From Boseongicola sp. SB0675_bin_26 (GTDB lineage Bacteria; Pseudomonadota; Alphaproteobacteria; Rhodobacterales; Rhodobacteraceae), in contig VYCX01000317.1 of the NCBI GenBank assembly GCA_009843725.1, positions 1 to 5,748 of the forward strand: DNA of 5,748 nt, in the 5' to 3' direction. The notes below the pieces were generated by a model that searched no databases, had not been told where the DNA came from, and saw nothing but the letters and a program-made list of their open reading frames with translations. This document shows, one piece after another, positions 5,585 to 5,748 of the stretch. The position numbers and the translations under genes were made by a program. The stretch's first letter is position 1; each line of letters begins with the position of its first letter.

Positions 5585-5748
5585 ATGGCAAGCGTCGTCG
5601 ACAAGGAAGATTTCTCGAAGGCGGTCATCTGCCGCCGCACCCGGGAAAGCGAGGCGGGAGCGAATGACATGGTTGAGGAATCCGAGGCGTGGAGCCCGGT
5701 CTTCAACTTGATCAAGGATGCAGGGGGCCGGATCGAAATGGTCTGGAT
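5585..5748 (+). CDS. Start of an unidentified gene under LacI-type control (partial, runs off the right edge)
   Basis: The frame from ATG 5585 stays open for 54 codons to the window end, beginning MASVVDKEDFSKAVICRRTR and continuing with MVEESEAWSPVFNLIKDAGG around residues 29-48. An AGGA sequence at 5572-5575 lies 9 bases upstream, and a predicted promoter and operator precede it, so this start is well supported. The visible part is acidic and soluble, with no signal peptide or membrane segment. I do not recognise the family. Its divergent placement from the repressor and the operator over its predicted transcription start suggest it begins a repressed catabolic or transport operon. Another open frame covers the stretch to 5711, but it has no matching ribosome-binding site and looks random. 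Confidence 0.65.
   Translation, partial: MASVVDKEDFSKAVICRRTRESEAGANDMVEESEAWSPVFNLIKDAGGRIEMVW

Overview
The window is GC-rich chromosomal-type DNA with short intergenic gaps, overlapping genes and catabolic gene families common in soil or marine Alphaproteobacteria (Rhizobiales or Rhodobacterales type). That assignment is inferred from composition and protein style; no marker gene is present. I see no rRNA, tRNA, CRISPR array, insertion sequence or prophage gene.

Left block (1-3211, rightward): the last 14 codons of an unidentified gene are followed by four tightly packed genes. These are a Gfo/Idh/MocA-family NAD(P)-dependent oxidoreductase (51-1109), a creatininase-family metal-dependent amidohydrolase (1106-1876), a small single-domain cupin (1876-2253) and a D-isomer-specific 2-hydroxyacid dehydrogenase (2246-3211). 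Successive gaps and overlaps are +3, -4, -1 and -8 bases, so this is almost certainly one translationally coupled operon whose promoter lies left of the window. Two redox enzymes, one C-N (or lactone-type) hydrolase and one cupin suggest breakdown of a small polyhydroxy, amide-bearing or sugar-derived compound; the substrate cannot be read from the sequence.

Middle (3212-3371): a 160-base convergent gap with GC-rich hairpins but no classical T-run terminator.

Right block (3372-5418, leftward): a LacI/GalR-family repressor (4342-5418) and, 4 bases after it, a metal-dependent amidohydrolase of the dihydroxybenzoate/gamma-resorcylate decarboxylase type (3372-4337). They form a two-gene operon read toward the first one.

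Control region (5419-5584): two near-identical 14-bp LacI-type operators (13/14 identical, centres 54 bp apart) sit in the divergent intergenic region. The left one overlaps the -35 of the predicted repressor promoter. The right one covers the predicted start of a rightward promoter serving the partial gene at 5585-5748. This is the best-supported regulatory structure here: a repressor that probably controls both itself with the decarboxylase-like enzyme and a divergent gene or operon running off the right edge. Whether the left operon belongs to the same regulon is unknown, because its promoter is not in view.
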